Shown: piece by piece, positions 16,484-29,512 of the stretch
How positions within the stretch are numbered: the first letter of the stretch is position 1
Layout: each line of letters starts with the position of its first letter
Source of the DNA: an uncultured Clostridia bacterium
Lineage (GTDB): Bacteria > Bacillota > Clostridia > TANB77 > CAG-508
DNA length: 64,000 bases
NCBI GenBank assembly: GCA_934121905.1
Contig: CAKOVI010000003.1
Span: 66,361 to 130,360, forward strand
Direction: 5' to 3'
Made by a program: the position numbers and the translations under genes
The notes under the pieces: generated by a model
Databases searched by the model: none
Seen by the model: only the letters and a program-made list of their open reading frames with translations
What the model was told of the DNA's origin: nothing

Positions 16484-19400
16484 TTATTCTTCTACAGCCT
16501 CAACATTTTCTTCTTGTTTTGGCTCTTCTTTCTTTTCTGTGCTTATATGTAAATCTTGGTATTTTTTCATACCAGTTCCAGCTGGAATTAATTTACCTAT
16601 AATTACGTTTTCTTTAAGTCCAACTAAGTCATCTTCTTTACCTTTTATAGCTGCTTCTGTTAAAACTCTTGTAGTTTCTTGGAATGAAGCTGCTGATAAG
16701 AAGCTGTCTGTTGCAAGTGATGCTTTTGTGATACCTAGTAGAACACGTTTTCCAGTAGCTGGTCTTACACCTTTGTCTACTGCTTCTCTGTTTTTGTCTG
16801 CAAATTCATACATATCTACTAATGTTCCTGGGAACATATCTGTATCTCCATTGTCTTCAACTCTTACTTTCTTAAGCATTTGCCTTGCTATAACTTCGAT
16901 ATGTTTGTCGTTTATATCAACACCTTGGTTTCTATAAACTTTTTGTACTTCTGTTGTTAGGTATTCAAATACTCCTTCTGGTCCTTTTATAGCTAGGATG
17001 TCTGCTGGGTTTAAAGAACCTTCTACTAGTGGATCTCCTGGTTCTACCATGTCTCCATCTTTAACTTTCATTTTTGGTCCAAATGGTACTGTGTATGTTT
17101 TTGACTCAGTATCATTTGTTACAATAACTTCTTTCTTCTTCTTTGATTCTTTTACTTTTACTTTTCCTGCTATTTCTGTCATTACCGCTAATCCTTTTGG
17201 TTTACGAGCTTCAAATAGCTCCTCAACTCTTGGAAGACCTTGTGTGATATCTGAACCAATTGCACCTCCGGCGTGTTTTGTGTTCATTGTAAGCTGTGTA
17301 CCAGGCTCACCGATTGATTGTGCAGCAACTATTCCTATTGTTTCTCCTATTTCAACTTTGTTGTGTCTTGCCAAACTCATACCATAACATTTTTGACATA
17401 CACCGTGTTTTGAATGACATCCAAGTACTGAACGTACTTCTACTTTTGTAATTCCTGCATCAACAATTTTTTCTGCTAATTCGTCTGTAATCATTGTGTT
17501 TGTATCAACAATTACTTCGTTTGTTTCTGGATTTACAATGTCTCTTACTGGATATCTTCCTAATAATCTTTCTTGAATTGGTTCGATTAATTGGTTTCCA
17601 TCTTTTACGTCATATACTATTAGTCCTTCATTTGATCCACAGTCTGGTTCTCTTACTATTATTTCTTGCGCTACGTCTACAAGTCTTCTTGTTAAGTATC
17701 CAGAGTCTGCTGTTCTTAAAGCTGTATCTGCCAAACCTTTACGTGCTTGGTGAGATGATATAAAGTATTCTAGAGCATCTAGACCTTCTGCGAAGCTTGA
17801 TTTGATTGGTATTTCGATAACTTTACCTGTTGTTCCTGCCATAAGTCCTCTCATACCTGCTGATTGTCTTAATTGGTTGATGTTACCACGGGCACCTGAT
17901 TCAACCATTAAGTTGATTGGGTTTAGTGGTTCTAGATTTTCTTCTAGTGCTTTACCAACATCTAATGTTGCACTATTCCAGATATTAACTACTGCTTTGT
18001 AACGTTCTTCTTCAGTAATTAAACCTCTTCTATATTGTTTTCTTACTTTTTCTATTTCTTTTTCTGCATTTGCTAAGATTTCTTTTTTCTCTTTTGGAAC
18101 TTTTACGTCGTCCATAGAATATGTAAGTCCTGATCTTGTAGAATATTTGAAACCTTTTTCTTTTACATTATCAAGTACTTCGGCAGATTCTGATAATCCA
18201 TGTATTTTTATACATCTGTTAATTAAATCTCCTAATTTTTTCTTGTTAACTGGGAAGTTGATTTCATATTCAAAAATTCCATCTTCGCTAGTTCTATCTA
18301 CATATCCTAAATCTTGTGGAATTCCGTCATTATATAGGATTCTTCCTACTGTTGTTTCAACTTTTTTAGATTTCTTTTCTCCATTAATTTCTAATGTTCT
18401 TCTTACCCAAATTTTTGCATGCATTCCAACTGCATGATTTTCATAAGCCATTATTGCTTCTTCTGGGTCTTTGAAGTATTTTCCTTCTCCAAGTTCACCT
18501 GGAACTTCCATTGTTAGATAGTATCCACCAAATACCATATCTATTGTAGGTACAGTAACTGTTTTACCATCTTGTGGTTTTAGTAAGTTGTTTGTAGATA
18601 ACATTAAGTATCTTGCTTCTGCTTGTGCTTCTGGTGATAGTGGTAAGTGAATAGCCATTTGGTCACCATCGAAGTCGGCATTGAATGCTGTACATACTAA
18701 TGGGTGAAGTTTTATGGCTCTTCCTTCAACAAGTACTGGCTCAAATGCTTGAATACCAAGTCTATGTAGTGTTGGAGCACGGTTTAACATTACAGGGTGG
18801 TCTTTTATAACGTCCTCTAATATTCCCCATACTTCTGGTTTTAATCTTTCTACCATACGTTTTGCATTTTTGATATTGTGTGCTATTCCTCTTGCAACTA
18901 ATTCTTTCATTACAAATGGTTTAAATAATTCTACTGCCATTTCTTTTGGAACACCACATTGATATATTTTAAGTTCTGGTCCAACAACTATAACTGAACG
19001 TCCTGAATAGTCAACACGTTTTCCAAGTAGGTTTTGACGGAAACGTCCTTGTTTTCCTTTTAGTAAGTCTGATAATGATTTTAAGGCTCTTCCTCCAGCA
19101 CCTGTTACAGGTCTTCCACGTCTTGAGTTATCTATTAATGCATCAACTGATTCTTGTAGCATTCTTTTTTCATTTCTTACAATGATTTCTGGTGCTTCTA
19201 ATTCTAGAAGTCTTTTTAATCTGTTATTTCTGTTTATAACACGTCTATATAAATCATTTAAGTCTGATGTTGCAAATCTTCCACCATCTAATTGTACCAT
19301 TGGTCTTAAATCTGGTGGGATTACTGGTACAACATTCATTATCATCCATTCAGGTCTATTTCCTGAAATTCTAAATGATTCTACTGTGTCTAGTCTTTTT

Positions 19401-20023
19401 ACTATTTTTGCTCTTTTTTGTTCACTTGCATTTTCTAATTCTTTTCTTAAAGATTTTGATAATTTATCTAAGTCAACTTCCTCAAGAAGAGTTTTAAGAG
19501 CCTCTGCTCCCATTCCTGCTTTAAATGAACCTTTTCCGTATTTTTCAACTGCTTCACGATATTCTTTTTCTGTTAAGCATTGACATTTTTCTAGTCCAGA
19601 TGTTCCTTTATCTGTAACTATGTATAATGCAAAATATACTACTCTTTCTAGATTTCTTGGTGAAATATCTAACACTAAAGCTATTCTGCTTGGTATTCCC
19701 TTGAAATACCAAATATGTGCAACTGGAGCTGCAAGTTCGATGTGTCCCATTCTTTCACGTCTTACTTTTGATTTTGTAACTTCAACACCACATCTGTCGC
19801 AAACAACACCTTTATATCTTACTCTTTTATATTTACCACAGTGACATTCCCAGTCTTTTGTAGGTCCAAATATTCTTTCACAGAATAAACCATCTCTTTC
19901 TGGTTTTAATGTTCTGTAATTGATAGTCTCTGGTTTTTTTACCTCACCTTTTGACCATTCTCTTATCTTTTCATCTGATGCAATACCTATTTTTAACTTG
20001 TTAAATGTTTCTAATTCTTCCAT
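16484..20023 (-). CDS. rpoC: DNA-directed RNA polymerase subunit beta'
   Basis: 1179 residues; catalytic-centre subunit of RNA polymerase. The N-terminal zinc site CHCGKYKRVRYKGVVCDRCG is near residues 60-79, the active-site motif NADFDGDQM near 455-463 holds the three Mg-binding Asp, and ESGARGNINQLRQSAG lies near the trigger loop region. The second zinc cluster CHSKHGVCQKC is in the C-terminal half. Length is normal for Firmicutes. It follows rpoB by 159 bases with hairpins between. No in-frame CGG in 1179 codons. Confidence 0.99.
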   Translation of the reverse strand: MEELETFNKLKIGIASDEKIREWSKGEVKKPETINYRTLKPERDGLFCERIFGPTKDWECHCGKYKRVRYKGVVCDRCGVEVTKSKVRRERMGHIELAAPVAHIWYFKGIPSRIALVLDISPRNLERVVYFALYIVTDKGTSGLEKCQCLTEKEYREAVEKYGKGSFKAGMGAEALKTLLEEVDLDKLSKSLRKELENASEQKRAKIVKRLDTVESFRISGNRPEWMIMNVVPVIPPDLRPMVQLDGGRFATSDLNDLYRRVINRNNRLKRLLELEAPEIIVRNEKRMLQESVDALIDNSRRGRPVTGAGGRALKSLSDLLKGKQGRFRQNLLGKRVDYSGRSVIVVGPELKIYQCGVPKEMAVELFKPFVMKELVARGIAHNIKNAKRMVERLKPEVWGILEDVIKDHPVMLNRAPTLHRLGIQAFEPVLVEGRAIKLHPLVCTAFNADFDGDQMAIHLPLSPEAQAEARYLMLSTNNLLKPQDGKTVTVPTIDMVFGGYYLTMEVPGELGEGKYFKDPEEAIMAYENHAVGMHAKIWVRRTLEINGEKKSKKVETTVGRILYNDGIPQDLGYVDRTSEDGIFEYEINFPVNKKKLGDLINRCIKIHGLSESAEVLDNVKEKGFKYSTRSGLTYSMDDVKVPKEKKEILANAEKEIEKVRKQYRRGLITEEERYKAVVNIWNSATLDVGKALEENLEPLNPINLMVESGARGNINQLRQSAGMRGLMAGTTGKVIEIPIKSSFAEGLDALEYFISSHQARKGLADTALRTADSGYLTRRLVDVAQEIIVREPDCGSNEGLIVYDVKDGNQLIEPIQERLLGRYPVRDIVNPETNEVIVDTNTMITDELAEKIVDAGITKVEVRSVLGCHSKHGVCQKCYGMSLARHNKVEIGETIGIVAAQSIGEPGTQLTMNTKHAGGAIGSDITQGLPRVEELFEARKPKGLAVMTEIAGKVKVKESKKKKEVIVTNDTESKTYTVPFGPKMKVKDGDMVEPGDPLVEGSLNPADILAIKGPEGVFEYLTTEVQKVYRNQGVDINDKHIEVIARQMLKKVRVEDNGDTDMFPGTLVDMYEFADKNREAVDKGVRPATGKRVLLGITKASLATDSFLSAASFQETTRVLTEAAIKGKEDDLVGLKENVIIGKLIPAGTGMKKYQDLHISTEKKEEPKQEENVEAVEE

Positions 20024-20095
20024 TTATTATTTATTTGCCCCTTTCTCCTGAGAATTTTTTTCAATTCTCACCTAAGTTTTAGGTTTTGCTTTTGT

Positions 20096-20148
20096 CCCCA
20101 AAATTTTTAACACCGCTCGAACAATTCCCTCTTGATTAAATTTTGGGG
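20096..20148 (-). promoter_or_regulatory. Inverted repeat between rpoB and rpoC
   Basis: CCCCAAAATTT (20096-20106) and AAATTTTGGGG (20138-20148) can pair; a smaller GAGAATT/AATTCTC hairpin lies closer to the rpoC start. Possible processing or differential-expression signal; no T run follows. Confidence 0.4.
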
Positions 20149-20182
20149 CTTTTTAAAGCAAATATGCAATTATATTTTTATT

Positions 20183-23938
<3,756 letters not shown>

Positions 23939-24036
23939 AAAAATCACCTCTAAATAAAATTTTAGCAGAATAAATCTAATTTATTTTTTGAAAAAAGTCC
24001 TTCTTAATTCCTTACAAAAGCTTTTATAAATTAAAT

Positions 24037-24080
24037 AACGAATTTTTTTAATTGCCTGCTCTCAATCTTAAAAATTCGTT
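24037..24080 (-). promoter_or_regulatory. Stem-loop in the rpoB leader
   Basis: AACGAATTTTT and AAAAATTCGTT, about 11 base pairs enclosing a 22-base loop, lie in the roughly 230-base untranslated leader between the rpoB promoter and its start. No T run follows, so a control or stability element is more likely than a terminator. Confidence 0.45.
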
Positions 24081-24173
24081 CTTTTGCTGGATTAATTCCT
24101 CTTTTTCCTTGTATAAATTTCTCTCTTTTGATTAAAATGCGCATAATCGCACTAATTTAAATGTAACATTAAA

Positions 24174-24202
24174 ATTTTATCATATTTTTCATATGTCGTC
24201 AA
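24174..24202 (-). promoter_or_regulatory. Sigma-A promoter of rpoBC
   Basis: Minus-strand TTGACG (24197-24202), 17-base spacer, TAAAAT (24174-24179), about 235 bases upstream of the rpoB start. The stretch 23939-24353 otherwise holds only the leader stem-loop and a terminator. Confidence 0.75.
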
Positions 24203-24250
24203 TAGTTTTTGATGAATTTTCCCAAATAGCCAAATTATAATTTTTCACAT

Positions 24251-24293
24251 AAAAAAGCAGTACAATATTCTTTTTTATTGTACCACTTTTTTT
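24251..24293 (-). terminator. Intrinsic terminator of the pilin-like gene
   Basis: GTGGTACAAT pairs with ATTGTACTGC (one mismatch) with A/T runs on both sides; it separates the pilin-like gene from the rpoB promoter. Confidence 0.75.
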
Positions 24294-24353
24294 ATTTATT
24301 AAAAAAATTATACACAATTCTTGATAAACTCCTTGACAAGCAAAATCCAATTT

Positions 24354-25808
24354 TCACTCTAAAATTTTTCCATACTCTATACTACCACTGCTATGTTCAC
24401 AAGTCGTTGTCCAATCTTCTTCTTTACCACTTGATGAAATAGATAAGTCTTTCACTGTTGTTCCCGCCTTTAGATAAACTATAGGTCTCACACCTCTCCA
24501 TAACACTATAGAGTTTCCATCAGTAGAAAACAATGGACATGCATTAATTACCACATTGTTACTGATATTTCCTGGTCCAAATTCGCACAAAACATACTTT
24601 ACAACTCCGTCTGTTATTATTCCGGTTTCAATAGCACCAGAAGATGCAATCCAGTATGATTTTCCGTTCGAACCACTTTCCGTTCCCTTAAATAACACCT
24701 CATACAATTTGCTAGATTGTTCAACTATATTACTATCTGTATAATCGAATCCAAATACTGTTCCTTTTACAGTATTTCCTGATTTTTTATTTGTTAAAGA
24801 ACTATATTTTGTTAGATATCTTTCTTTTAAATAATTTTCAGGTGCATAGTCATTTATTTCATATGTATAAAAAGAACTATCATATGATATTAATTCAGTT
24901 TTTACTCCATTTATAATTTTATATAATTTATTAGCTGTTTTGTCTAATGTTAGCCCTAACGCTACATTTATATCTTCTATTCTCATACTTTTTGTTTCAC
25001 TTGCATATTTTCCAGTATAAATTGCACATATTCTATCTAAGATATTATTAGTTACTAACTCATCATTAGTATTATACCACCCCTCTGCACTACCTAGGTA
25101 TAGATAAGGTGTCTCTTTCCAATTATCTGTTGACGCACCCTCAGAGGAAGTGCATTTTTTTATATAGACTTGATTAACTGTTTGTGATGTTTCTGAAGAT
25201 GACATTTCTTTTTTTATAGGACTTCCTGTTGTTATTACTAATTGTGTTTGATCCTTATTCAATCCTAAAACTCTCCATGTTGTATTTGTATCTACTTTGT
25301 AAGTTTGAGTTCCTTTATCAAATCCAGTTTCTTCTGGTGTTAAACTTACTGTTGCATTAGTGTTATCCAACGTCGAATTATAATTTGTTACATAATCTCC
25401 TTCTTTTATATCTCCATCTTTAAACGCTTGTACTAATGTTTTTGCATTAGACGCAGAGTCAAGAATACTAAAATCAATCGTTACTTCTCCTATTGTTATA
25501 ATGTCAGTTTCTTCTAAAGTTGTAACTTCACTATCTGTCAACTTTCCATCTTTATGTAATTGATCAATAACCTCTTCTCTGGTTTGTTTTTTTCCTCCAT
25601 TATAATCCTTTCTACCATTATTTATCGCTGCCATCGAAACTGTATCCTGTACATCCCCTCCTCTTGCTGTCTCTTTGGCTTGTTTTGTTTGCAATATAAA
25701 TCCATCTCCCCCAGTTAAATTTGTTATACTCACTCCCGCAAGAATTATAAGTACAATAATAGTTACAACCAGTGCAATTAAGGTTATTCCGTCTTTTTGT
25801 TTTCTCAT
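24354..25808 (-). CDS. Prepilin-like surface/secreted protein
   Basis: 484 residues with a type IV prepilin-like N-terminus: short basic leader MRKQKD, then GITLIALVVTIIVLIILAG as the hydrophobic helix. In classical prepilins the cut would fall after the Gly, but there is no Phe and the Glu5 is absent, so pilus assembly is uncertain. The rest is a Ser/Thr-rich extracellular part with one TTWRVLGLNKDQTQLVITTG-like beta segment. ATG at 25808 is chosen because AAAGGAG lies 8 bases ahead; the upstream ATG has none. A promoter lies at 25859-25887. Such proteins recur in Clostridia of this type; the function is unknown. Confidence 0.8.
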   Translation of the reverse strand: MRKQKDGITLIALVVTIIVLIILAGVSITNLTGGDGFILQTKQAKETARGGDVQDTVSMAAINNGRKDYNGGKKQTREEVIDQLHKDGKLTDSEVTTLEETDIITIGEVTIDFSILDSASNAKTLVQAFKDGDIKEGDYVTNYNSTLDNTNATVSLTPEETGFDKGTQTYKVDTNTTWRVLGLNKDQTQLVITTGSPIKKEMSSSETSQTVNQVYIKKCTSSEGASTDNWKETPYLYLGSAEGWYNTNDELVTNNILDRICAIYTGKYASETKSMRIEDINVALGLTLDKTANKLYKIINGVKTELISYDSSFYTYEINDYAPENYLKERYLTKYSSLTNKKSGNTVKGTVFGFDYTDSNIVEQSSKLYEVLFKGTESGSNGKSYWIASSGAIETGIITDGVVKYVLCEFGPGNISNNVVINACPLFSTDGNSIVLWRGVRPIVYLKAGTTVKDLSISSSGKEEDWTTTCEHSSGSIEYGKILE

Positions 25809-25858
25809 CTTCCCGTCTCCTTTCATCTATTAATGTAGACAAATTATTACTTATCTGA

Positions 25859-25887
25859 AATATATCATATGCAAAATATAAAGTCAA
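25859..25887 (-). promoter_or_regulatory. Sigma-A promoter of the pilin-like gene
   Basis: Minus-strand TTGACT (25882-25887), 17-base spacer, TATATT (25859-25864), 50 bases upstream of the start codon. Confidence 0.7.
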
Positions 25888-26013
25888 TTGTTTATATTAA
25901 TGTAATAAAAACTTAACAATGTTGAAATATTTTGTAATATTACTTAATTTGTCACATCTTAAAAGATTCTATTTTTTTGGAATGCAATAAAAAAGTTGTA
26001 TAATCAATAAAAT

Positions 26014-26061
26014 AAAACATATATTTTTTCTCTAAATTAAATTAGATTAAATATATGTTTT
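26014..26061 (-). terminator. Intrinsic terminator after spoVT
   Basis: AAAACATATATTT (26014-26026) pairs with AAATATATGTTTT (26049-26061), 13 base pairs, just downstream of the spoVT stop. Confidence 0.75.
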
Positions 26062-26074
26062 TTATACTTTAAAA

Positions 26075-26629
26075 TTATATCTCCATCTGACTTCCCAAAA
26101 AAGTAGCAGCAGATTGAGCAAGTTTATTTTCAACATCATTCATTTTAGTATTGGCATTTTTAGAAAGGAGAATCACAGTTCCAATAGTATCACCATTAGA
26201 AATTATAGGATATACAACTTGACTATTCAATTTCTTATCATTTTTTCCATTTCTTGTAATTGGCATAGCAATATCACTATTGTCTTTGCTTGTATAAACT
26301 TCCTTATCTTCCATTAATTGTTCTAATTCCTCACTAACATTTTGCTCCAAGTATTCTTTTTTAGATCCGCCAGAAACTGCAATCACTGTATCTTTATCTG
26401 TAATAAAAACCATATGTCCTGTTGTTTTAGACAAAGTCTCAGCATATCCTGTTGCAAATTCTGTCAATTCTCCTATTGGAGAATATTTTTTTAATACTAT
26501 TTCGCCTTCTTTATCTGTAAAAATTTCCAAAGGTGCGCCTTCTTTTATTCTTAATGTTTTTCTTATTTCTTTTGGAATAACAACTCTACCTAAATCATCT
26601 ATTCTTCTTACAACTCCTGTTGCTTTCAT
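26075..26629 (-). CDS. spoVT: Stage V sporulation protein T
   Basis: 184 residues; forespore transcription regulator of sigma-G genes. The AbrB-type swapped-hairpin DNA-binding domain occupies residues 1-50 (VVRRIDDLGRVVIPKEIRKT), followed by a GAF-like C-terminal domain (GHMVFITDKDTVIAVSGGS). Length and start (MKATGVVRRIDD) match the family exactly. AAGGAGGAAAG precedes the ATG. The neighbours (pilin-like protein, Asn-rich protein) are unrelated; each has its own terminator. Confidence 0.97.
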   Translation of the reverse strand: MKATGVVRRIDDLGRVVIPKEIRKTLRIKEGAPLEIFTDKEGEIVLKKYSPIGELTEFATGYAETLSKTTGHMVFITDKDTVIAVSGGSKKEYLEQNVSEELEQLMEDKEVYTSKDNSDIAMPITRNGKNDKKLNSQVVYPIISNGDTIGTVILLSKNANTKMNDVENKLAQSAATFLGSQMEI

Positions 26630-26744
26630 TATTCTTTCCTCCTTAATTTTTGTTTTATAATCTTATTGTGTCAAAAAAGGAAAAATTTATACAACTTTTT
26701 TATTTTTTCGAATAGAATTTTTTTTATGACCGTTTCTTTTTACT

Positions 26745-26778
26745 AAAAAAACACATACAGCTATGTGTATGTGTTTTT
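26745..26778 (-). terminator. Intrinsic terminator of the Asn-rich protein gene
   Basis: ACACATACA pairs with TGTATGTGT around a GCTATG loop with T-rich flank; it begins at the stop codon of the leftward gene. The bases 26728-26744 (GACCGTTTCTTTTT) resemble a decayed REP core. Confidence 0.75.
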
Positions 26779-27244
26779 ATTTTTTTCCTTTAAAGAAATT
26801 TGCTATTCCTTTAAAAGTAATTTCTTGATGTAAGAATTCATTAATTTCATCTTCAACTTTTTGTTGATATGGAGTTAATTCAATTTTTACTGGTGCATTT
26901 AAATCAATTTCTTTAAATAAGAATGATTTTATTTTTGACCAAATTCCTCCTGTTTTGGTAAGTGCTTTATTTTGTTCAACTGGTTGGAAATTTACACCAT
27001 TGTTTGCCCCATTCCCATTATTATAGTTTTCATTATTTTGTACTGTTTCAAAATTTCCAAAAATTCCTCTTTTTGTTTCATTTACACCATTTTGAGTACC
27101 ATTGTTTTGAGAATCAGCTGTTGGTATATTTATTCCACTTACCATTGTTCCTTCGAAAAATGATGTACTTTCAGTATCATTACTATTTCCATTAAGTTTT
27201 ATTTCTCCAAAAACACCGTTTGAATTGCGATTAAAATCAGCCAT
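26777..27244 (-). CDS. Asn-rich hypothetical protein
   Basis: 155 residues, not recognised. The first 95 residues are Asn/Gly/Ser-rich and probably disordered (MADFNRNSNGVFGEIKLNG; NNENYNNGNGANNGVNF). The last 60 residues look folded: GGIWSKIKSFLFKEIDLN, then VKIELTPYQQKVEDEINEF and ITFKGIANFFKGKK. AAGGAGGAAG precedes the ATG at good spacing. No signal peptide or membrane helix. The C-terminal part is the place to look for homologues. Confidence 0.75.
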   Translation of the reverse strand: MADFNRNSNGVFGEIKLNGNSNDTESTSFFEGTMVSGINIPTADSQNNGTQNGVNETKRGIFGNFETVQNNENYNNGNGANNGVNFQPVEQNKALTKTGGIWSKIKSFLFKEIDLNAPVKIELTPYQQKVEDEINEFLHQEITFKGIANFFKGKK

Positions 27245-27372
27245 TTTCTTCCTCCTTTGTATTTTATAAATACTCTACTTTTTTTATACTACAAAATCTA
27301 AAATTTATCAATACTTATTTCCAAATTTCAATATTACTTTTTTATTACAGCTTTATTACAATTTTATTACAT

Positions 27373-28278
27373 CTACACATTTATTTCCCACCTCGGAACA
27401 TAATTTTCTTCATTTTTTCCAATTTCTTGTATATATCCATTTTCTATATCTAAAGAGTATAAATAATTTTCTATTTTTTTATATTCATACTTAGTTATTT
27501 TTCTGTTTAATTCCTCTATTTCTTTTGCTTTATATGTAGGAAAATATTGTGCCATCACACTTACCCAAACGTCCTTTGACATATTATCATTTATCCACTT
27601 TAGGACTTTTTTGCTATTTTCTGTATGATTTGGTAATATTAAATGTCTTATTATTACACCTTTTTTTACTAAACCGCTTTCGTCAAATTCTATCTTTCCA
27701 ACTTGATTATACATTTCTTTTATTGCTGATGTTGCTATTTGAAAATAGTTCTTGACTTTAGAATATTTCATACCTAATTCGTTTTCTGCATATTTTAAAT
27801 CTGGCAAATATATGTCGATATAGCCATCTAACATTTTAATTGTTTCTACATTTTCATATCCATTTGTATTGTAAATTATTGGAATTGTTAGTCCTTTATT
27901 TTTAGCTATTTTAATAGCTTCTATTATTTGAATTGCATAGCTTGTTGGAGATACCAAATTTATATTATTTACTCCTTTGGATTGTTGCTCTAAAAATATT
28001 TCTGCTAATCTTTTTATTGATATTTCCTTTCCTAATCCTTCTTGACTTATTTCATAATTTTGGCAAAAATCACAGGATAAATTACAATTAGAAAAAAATA
28101 CTGTTCCTGAGCCATTTTTCCCACTTATACATGGTTCCTCGTAATTGTGAGTTGAGGCAATAGCTACTTTTACAGTATCTTTTGATTTACATCTTCCAAT
28201 TTTGTTTTGTGTTCTATTTATTTTACATTTGTGTGGACATATTTCACACTTTTTTAATAAATCTAATCTTGTTTCCAT
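27373..28278 (-). CDS. Radical SAM protein, pyruvate formate-lyase-activating-like (COG1313 type)
   Basis: 301 residues; radical SAM enzyme with CNLSCDFC (CxxxCxxC) near residue 67-74 for the 4Fe-4S cluster. An N-terminal Cys group (CEICPHKCKI, GRCKS) is typical of the PflX/COG1313 group, and NLVSPTSYAIQIIEAI and LPDLKYAENELGMKYS also match it. The substrate is unknown. The ATG lies 16 bases inside the end of the upstream kinase gene, so translation is probably coupled. ATG start; homologues begin just before the first Cys motif. Confidence 0.85.
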   Translation of the reverse strand: METRLDLLKKCEICPHKCKINRTQNKIGRCKSKDTVKVAIASTHNYEEPCISGKNGSGTVFFSNCNLSCDFCQNYEISQEGLGKEISIKRLAEIFLEQQSKGVNNINLVSPTSYAIQIIEAIKIAKNKGLTIPIIYNTNGYENVETIKMLDGYIDIYLPDLKYAENELGMKYSKVKNYFQIATSAIKEMYNQVGKIEFDESGLVKKGVIIRHLILPNHTENSKKVLKWINDNMSKDVWVSVMAQYFPTYKAKEIEELNRKITKYEYKKIENYLYSLDIENGYIQEIGKNEENYVPRWEINV

Positions 28279-28823
28279 TTTTCATATTCTTCTTTTATTT
28301 TTTCTAATACTTCGTCTGGAGTTAAATTGCTTGTGTCTAATACAAAATCATAGTTTGACATATCATTTCTGTGAACATTGTATAATTCAAAATATCTTGC
28401 TAAATCCCCTGATGCTCTTTTTATCATGTCTGCCTTTTGTGCTTCTACTGTTGGTAAATCTTCTGACCTTTTTCTATTAGGATCTGCAAATGCTCTTTTG
28501 GCTGCAACATCTATATCTACTTTTAGATATACTTTAAATGATTCCGGTACGGCATACCATCCCATTTTGGCATCTATTACAATGTCTTTATTTTCTTTTG
28601 CATATTCTGTTGCACTTTTTTCTATCTGCCTATCTATTTCTGGGTGATTTACTAGATATTCACAAAACTCTGTTATAGACATTCCATGCTCTACTGCTAA
28701 TTTTCTAGCATATGCTCCATTTCTATATAAATAATAATTTAGGTCTTCTGCAAGCATTTTAGCTACTGTGCTTTGTCCACTTGCTAAATCACCTGTAATT
28801 GAGATTATATCTTTTCTTTTCAT
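28263..28823 (-). CDS. Cytidylate kinase-like P-loop protein
   Basis: 186 residues of the (d)CMP-kinase-like family. The P-loop GDLASGQST is at residues 11-19, DAKMGWYAVP and VDIDVAAKRAF follow as in the family, and RNDMSNYDFVLDTS near the end is the usual acceptor-side motif. It has Gln where most P-loops have Lys (G-Q-S), as this subfamily often does. GGGAG before ATG. It lies where gmk usually stands beside rpoZ, but is not a guanylate kinase. Overlaps the radical SAM gene by 16 bases. Confidence 0.8.
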   Translation of the reverse strand: MKRKDIISITGDLASGQSTVAKMLAEDLNYYLYRNGAYARKLAVEHGMSITEFCEYLVNHPEIDRQIEKSATEYAKENKDIVIDAKMGWYAVPESFKVYLKVDIDVAAKRAFADPNRKRSEDLPTVEAQKADMIKRASGDLARYFELYNVHRNDMSNYDFVLDTSNLTPDEVLEKIKEEYEKWKQD

Positions 28824-28872
28824 TTTTAGCTCCCTTTATTTTTACTATTATTTATTACTCAAATATTGATTT

Positions 28873-29130
28873 TTATTCATCTTCATTGTTTTCTAATAGT
28901 GTTAAGTCTTCATTTTCTTCATCTATTCCACTTTCTTCTGCTTCGTATATTTCTACTTTTCCTTCATTTATTTCATTTGCTGCGAGTGTTACCGGTGATT
29001 CCTCATCTACATTTGTTAATTTTTTGTCTCCATTTGCAATTTGTCTTGCTCTTCTTGATGTTGCAATTACTAATGCAAATCTATTTTCCGCATGATTTAA
29101 AAGCTCTTTAACTGTTGGTTTTACTATCAT
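28873..29130 (-). CDS. rpoZ: RNA polymerase omega subunit
   Basis: 85 residues; small RNA polymerase subunit aiding beta' folding. IVKPTVKELLNHAENRFALVI and TSRRARQIANG near residues 5-40 are the omega signature, and an acidic tail follows. The second ATG (29130) is chosen because GAAAGGA is 8-9 bases before it, whereas it almost touches the first ATG. It sits between remA and the kinase-like gene, matching the remA-rpoZ order of Firmicutes. Confidence 0.9.
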   Translation of the reverse strand: MIVKPTVKELLNHAENRFALVIATSRRARQIANGDKKLTNVDEESPVTLAANEINEGKVEIYEAEESGIDEENEDLTLLENNEDE

Positions 29131-29184
29131 AAATCCCATTCCTTTCTTTTTTTTAGAAAATTCTTCTCTTTAATTCTATCTATT

Positions 29185-29433
29185 TTAATCTTTTGGTATG
29201 TCTTTGTCTATTCTATCAGCTACAGTTTCTGCTTGTACTGCTGATAGTACTATATGGTCAGAATCCATTATAAGTACTGCTCTTGTTTTTCTTCCAAATG
29301 TTGCATCTATTGCTGTTCCATTATCTTTTGCTTCTTGTACCATTCTTTTTATAGGTGCTGAGTCTGGGCTGACTATTGCCACTATTTTATCTGCCGCAAC
29401 TGTATTTCCAAAACCAATATTTACTAATTTCAT
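29185..29433 (-). CDS. remA: RemA/DUF370 family regulator
   Basis: 82 residues; RemA-type DNA-binding protein, known in Bacillus as an activator of matrix and osmoprotection genes. MKLVNIGFGNTVAADKIVAI and GRKTRAVLIMDSDHIVLSA are family hallmarks. The ATG at 29433 has GGGAGG 8 bases ahead; the longer frame to 29475 lacks support. Followed by rpoZ 54 bases downstream, a conserved Firmicutes gene pair. Confidence 0.92.
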   Translation of the reverse strand: MKLVNIGFGNTVAADKIVAIVSPDSAPIKRMVQEAKDNGTAIDATFGRKTRAVLIMDSDHIVLSAVQAETVADRIDKDIPKD

Positions 29434-29512
29434 ATTTTTTTCCTCCCATATTAAAAATCTTTTATATTTTATCACATTTTTTGCGTAAAGTCTAGCAATA
29501 ATGGGTATTTTC

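Noticed and set aside
28263..28823. Guanylate kinase (gmk), expected beside rpoZ
   Set aside because: The P-loop GDLASGQST and following motifs are those of the cytidylate-kinase-like family, not of guanylate kinase.
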